Assembly (NCBI GenBank): GCA_025996655.1
Contig: BNTO01000050.1
Span: 1 to 6,589, forward strand
DNA length: 6,589 nt
Source: Alphaproteobacteria bacterium
GTDB lineage: Bacteria; Pseudomonadota; Alphaproteobacteria; BNTO01
Reading direction: 5' to 3'
The notes beneath the pieces were generated by a model. It searched no databases and was not told the origin of the DNA. It saw only the letters and a list, made by a program, of their open reading frames with translations. This document shows, one piece after another, positions 5,437 to 6,589 of this stretch (the first letter of the stretch is position 1; every line of letters begins with the position of its first letter). A program made the translations under genes and the position numbers.

Positions 5437-6589
5437 GTGAACAAAATCCACAAAGGAATAGTGGGCAGCGTGATCCTTCTTGCATTATGCGTGTGGTTCA
5501 TCTTTCATTCTTTCCCAAAAACGCCCTGCGTGAACGTTTACGATTGGTATGGCGTTTTGCCGCAGGATGTTTTGGTCCTTTTTGAAAAAGAAACGGGGAT
5601 TCGTGTTCATTATGACGTTTTTGATAACAACGAAATGCTCGAAGCCAAGTTGCTGGCTACGAATTCGGGCTACGACGTCGTTTTCCCGACGTTAACACCC
5701 TACGCCGCGCGCCAATTGGATCTTGGGATTTATCAGAAAATCAACCACGCGCGCCTGCCCAATCTTCGGCCGCTCGAGCCTTTTTTGGCGGAAAAAATGA
5801 AAAAAATTGACCCCAACATGACGGTCCTCCTTCCTTATTATTGGGGGACAACAGGCCTGGCTTTTGATGCCGATAAACTTGAGACCCTCCTTCCGAATAC
5901 GCCCAAAGAGGGGTACGACCTCCTTTTCGATCCGCACATCATCAAAATTTTGGCGCCTCACGGGATAAGTTTTCTCCAAGAGGCGGTCGACGTTTTTCCC
6001 GCTTTTTTCGCCTTTTTGGGAAAGAACCAAGACAACCGCGATCTAAACGATTTGTTTGCAGCTTCTCTGCAGCTGAACGCGATTGGCAAAAAGGTGCGCC
6101 GCTTTTCTTCCGCGCGTTTTGTGGCGGATTTGGTTTCGGGAGATGTGTGTCTTGCGCAGGCTTGGTCGGGGGAGGCCTTACGCGCCATAGAGGACGCTAA
6201 GAAAGTGGGGCGAAACATTCGCTATATTATTCCGAAAAAGGGAGCGGACATTTGGGTTGACGCCATCGCTATTCCCGTTGGGGCGCCGCATGTTGCTAAC
6301 GCTCACGTTTTTATTAATTTTTTACTTAGGCCGGATATCAGTGCACGGATTACCAATTATTCCAAAATGGCAACGATGGTTGCTGCCGCCAAACCTTTCC
6401 TCGAGCCCCAAATCCTCCAGGATCCCTTGATTTTCCCGCCGGATGATGTTCTTGAAAGTCTTCACATCCCCCTGCATTATGCAGGGCAAGAAGCCAATAG
6501 GTACGAACGCGTTCGCAACCGTATTTGGAGCCAAATCAAAATGCACCGCAAAGTAACCCCTACTTATTTCCAAGAATTGCTGCAGAAAC
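5437..6589 (+). CDS. potF: Putrescine/polyamine ABC transporter substrate-binding protein, PotF type (3' end outside window)
   Basis: PotD/PotF proteins capture polyamines in the periplasm and deliver them to an ABC permease (PotGHI). The 384 codons visible nearly complete the family length (E. coli PotF 370), with the frame open at the edge. Family marks: FEKETGIRVHYDVFDNNEMLEAKLL (49-73) in two adjoining blocks typical of PotF, PYYWGTTGLAFDADKL (133-148), GISFLQEAVDVF (176-187), LVSGDVCLAQAWSG (232-245), VDAIAIP (274-280) and NFLLRPD (294-300). Compared with PotF as I recall it, the pocket keeps Trp37, Trp243 and Asp275 but has Tyr38 and Gly39 where PotF has Ser-Asp, Thr85 for Ser, Asp185 for Glu and Glu246 for Asp. 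The N-terminus has a hydrophobic stretch (8-23) without a clear cleavage site or lipobox, suggesting a membrane anchor. Start GTG at 5437 has AAAGG four bases upstream. A promoter is not evident after the terminator. Gene-level call is secure; ligand is not. Confidence 0.88.
   Translation, partial: MNKIHKGIVGSVILLALCVWFIFHSFPKTPCVNVYDWYGVLPQDVLVLFEKETGIRVHYDVFDNNEMLEAKLLATNSGYDVVFPTLTPYAARQLDLGIYQKINHARLPNLRPLEPFLAEKMKKIDPNMTVLLPYYWGTTGLAFDADKLETLLPNTPKEGYDLLFDPHIIKILAPHGISFLQEAVDVFPAFFAFLGKNQDNRDLNDLFAASLQLNAIGKKVRRFSSARFVADLVSGDVCLAQAWSGEALRAIEDAKKVGRNIRYIIPKKGADIWVDAIAIPVGAPHVANAHVFINFLLRPDISARITNYSKMATMVAAAKPFLEPQILQDPLIFPPDDVLESLHIPLHYAGQEANRYERVRNRIWSQIKMHRKVTPTYFQELLQK

Noticed and set aside
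5277..5501. Minus-strand 74-codon frame between the divergent genes
   Set aside because: It overlaps the PotF-like N-terminus and the terminator hairpin, and its low-complexity Lys/Glu part is the complement of the terminator and T-run.
5692..6573. Minus-strand frames of 83-112 codons near the right end
   Set aside because: They are antisense to the PotF-like gene, which has family motifs across its whole length but no stop codon within the window.
1..6589. CRISPR array, phage genes or replication origin
   Set aside because: No regularly spaced direct repeats, no phage-type proteins and no DnaA-box clusters or iterons are visible.

Overview
The window looks like an accessory-flavoured stretch of an alphaproteobacterial chromosome, of moderate GC. 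The best lineage clue is FtsH. Its linker after the second membrane helix (MRQFQS...KAMGFGKS) and the run [18 protein letters not shown] before the protease motif are of alphaproteobacterial type. An IS110-type insertion sequence, a secreted protein of no recognised family and a PotF-like binding protein would suit a host-associated or intracellular member such as the Holosporales. That last step is inference.

Layout. Bases 1-104 are the last codons of an IS110-family recombinase. Bases 105-~265 are the non-coding right part of that element. It holds a promoter-like pair (TTGACT, 17 bp, TGTTAT) followed at once by three hairpins, the position where IS1111-group elements carry their guide RNA (seekRNA/bridge RNA). 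Bases 347-1732 (+) encode a complete MATE-family multidrug/metabolite exporter. It converges on ftsH (minus strand, 3745-1805), with only 72 bp and a G10 tract between the stop codons. ftsH probably starts at a TTG with a good ribosome binding site, not at the ATG 33 bases upstream, which overlaps a -10 box. Next comes a large branched inverted repeat that serves as terminator for a minus-strand gene (5218-3923). That gene encodes an exported protein with an HELGHxxxH zinc-protease motif and an in-frame C9 tract. Its promoter carries a near-perfect palindrome exactly at the predicted transcription start. The divergent last gene (5437 to the end, +) is an almost complete PotF-type polyamine-binding protein. 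A clean intrinsic terminator lies in its leader although no gene lies before it, so attenuation or a short leader RNA is possible.

The genes do not form one operon. Each has its own promoter-sized gap, and strands alternate. Functionally they share a cell-envelope theme: an exporter (MATE), membrane protein quality control (FtsH), an exported putative metalloprotease, and polyamine capture (PotF-like). The most promising points for new biology are the candidate guide RNA behind the IS110 recombinase, the putative secreted metalloprotease with its slippage-prone C9 tract and start-site palindrome, and the terminator-containing leader of the PotF-like gene.
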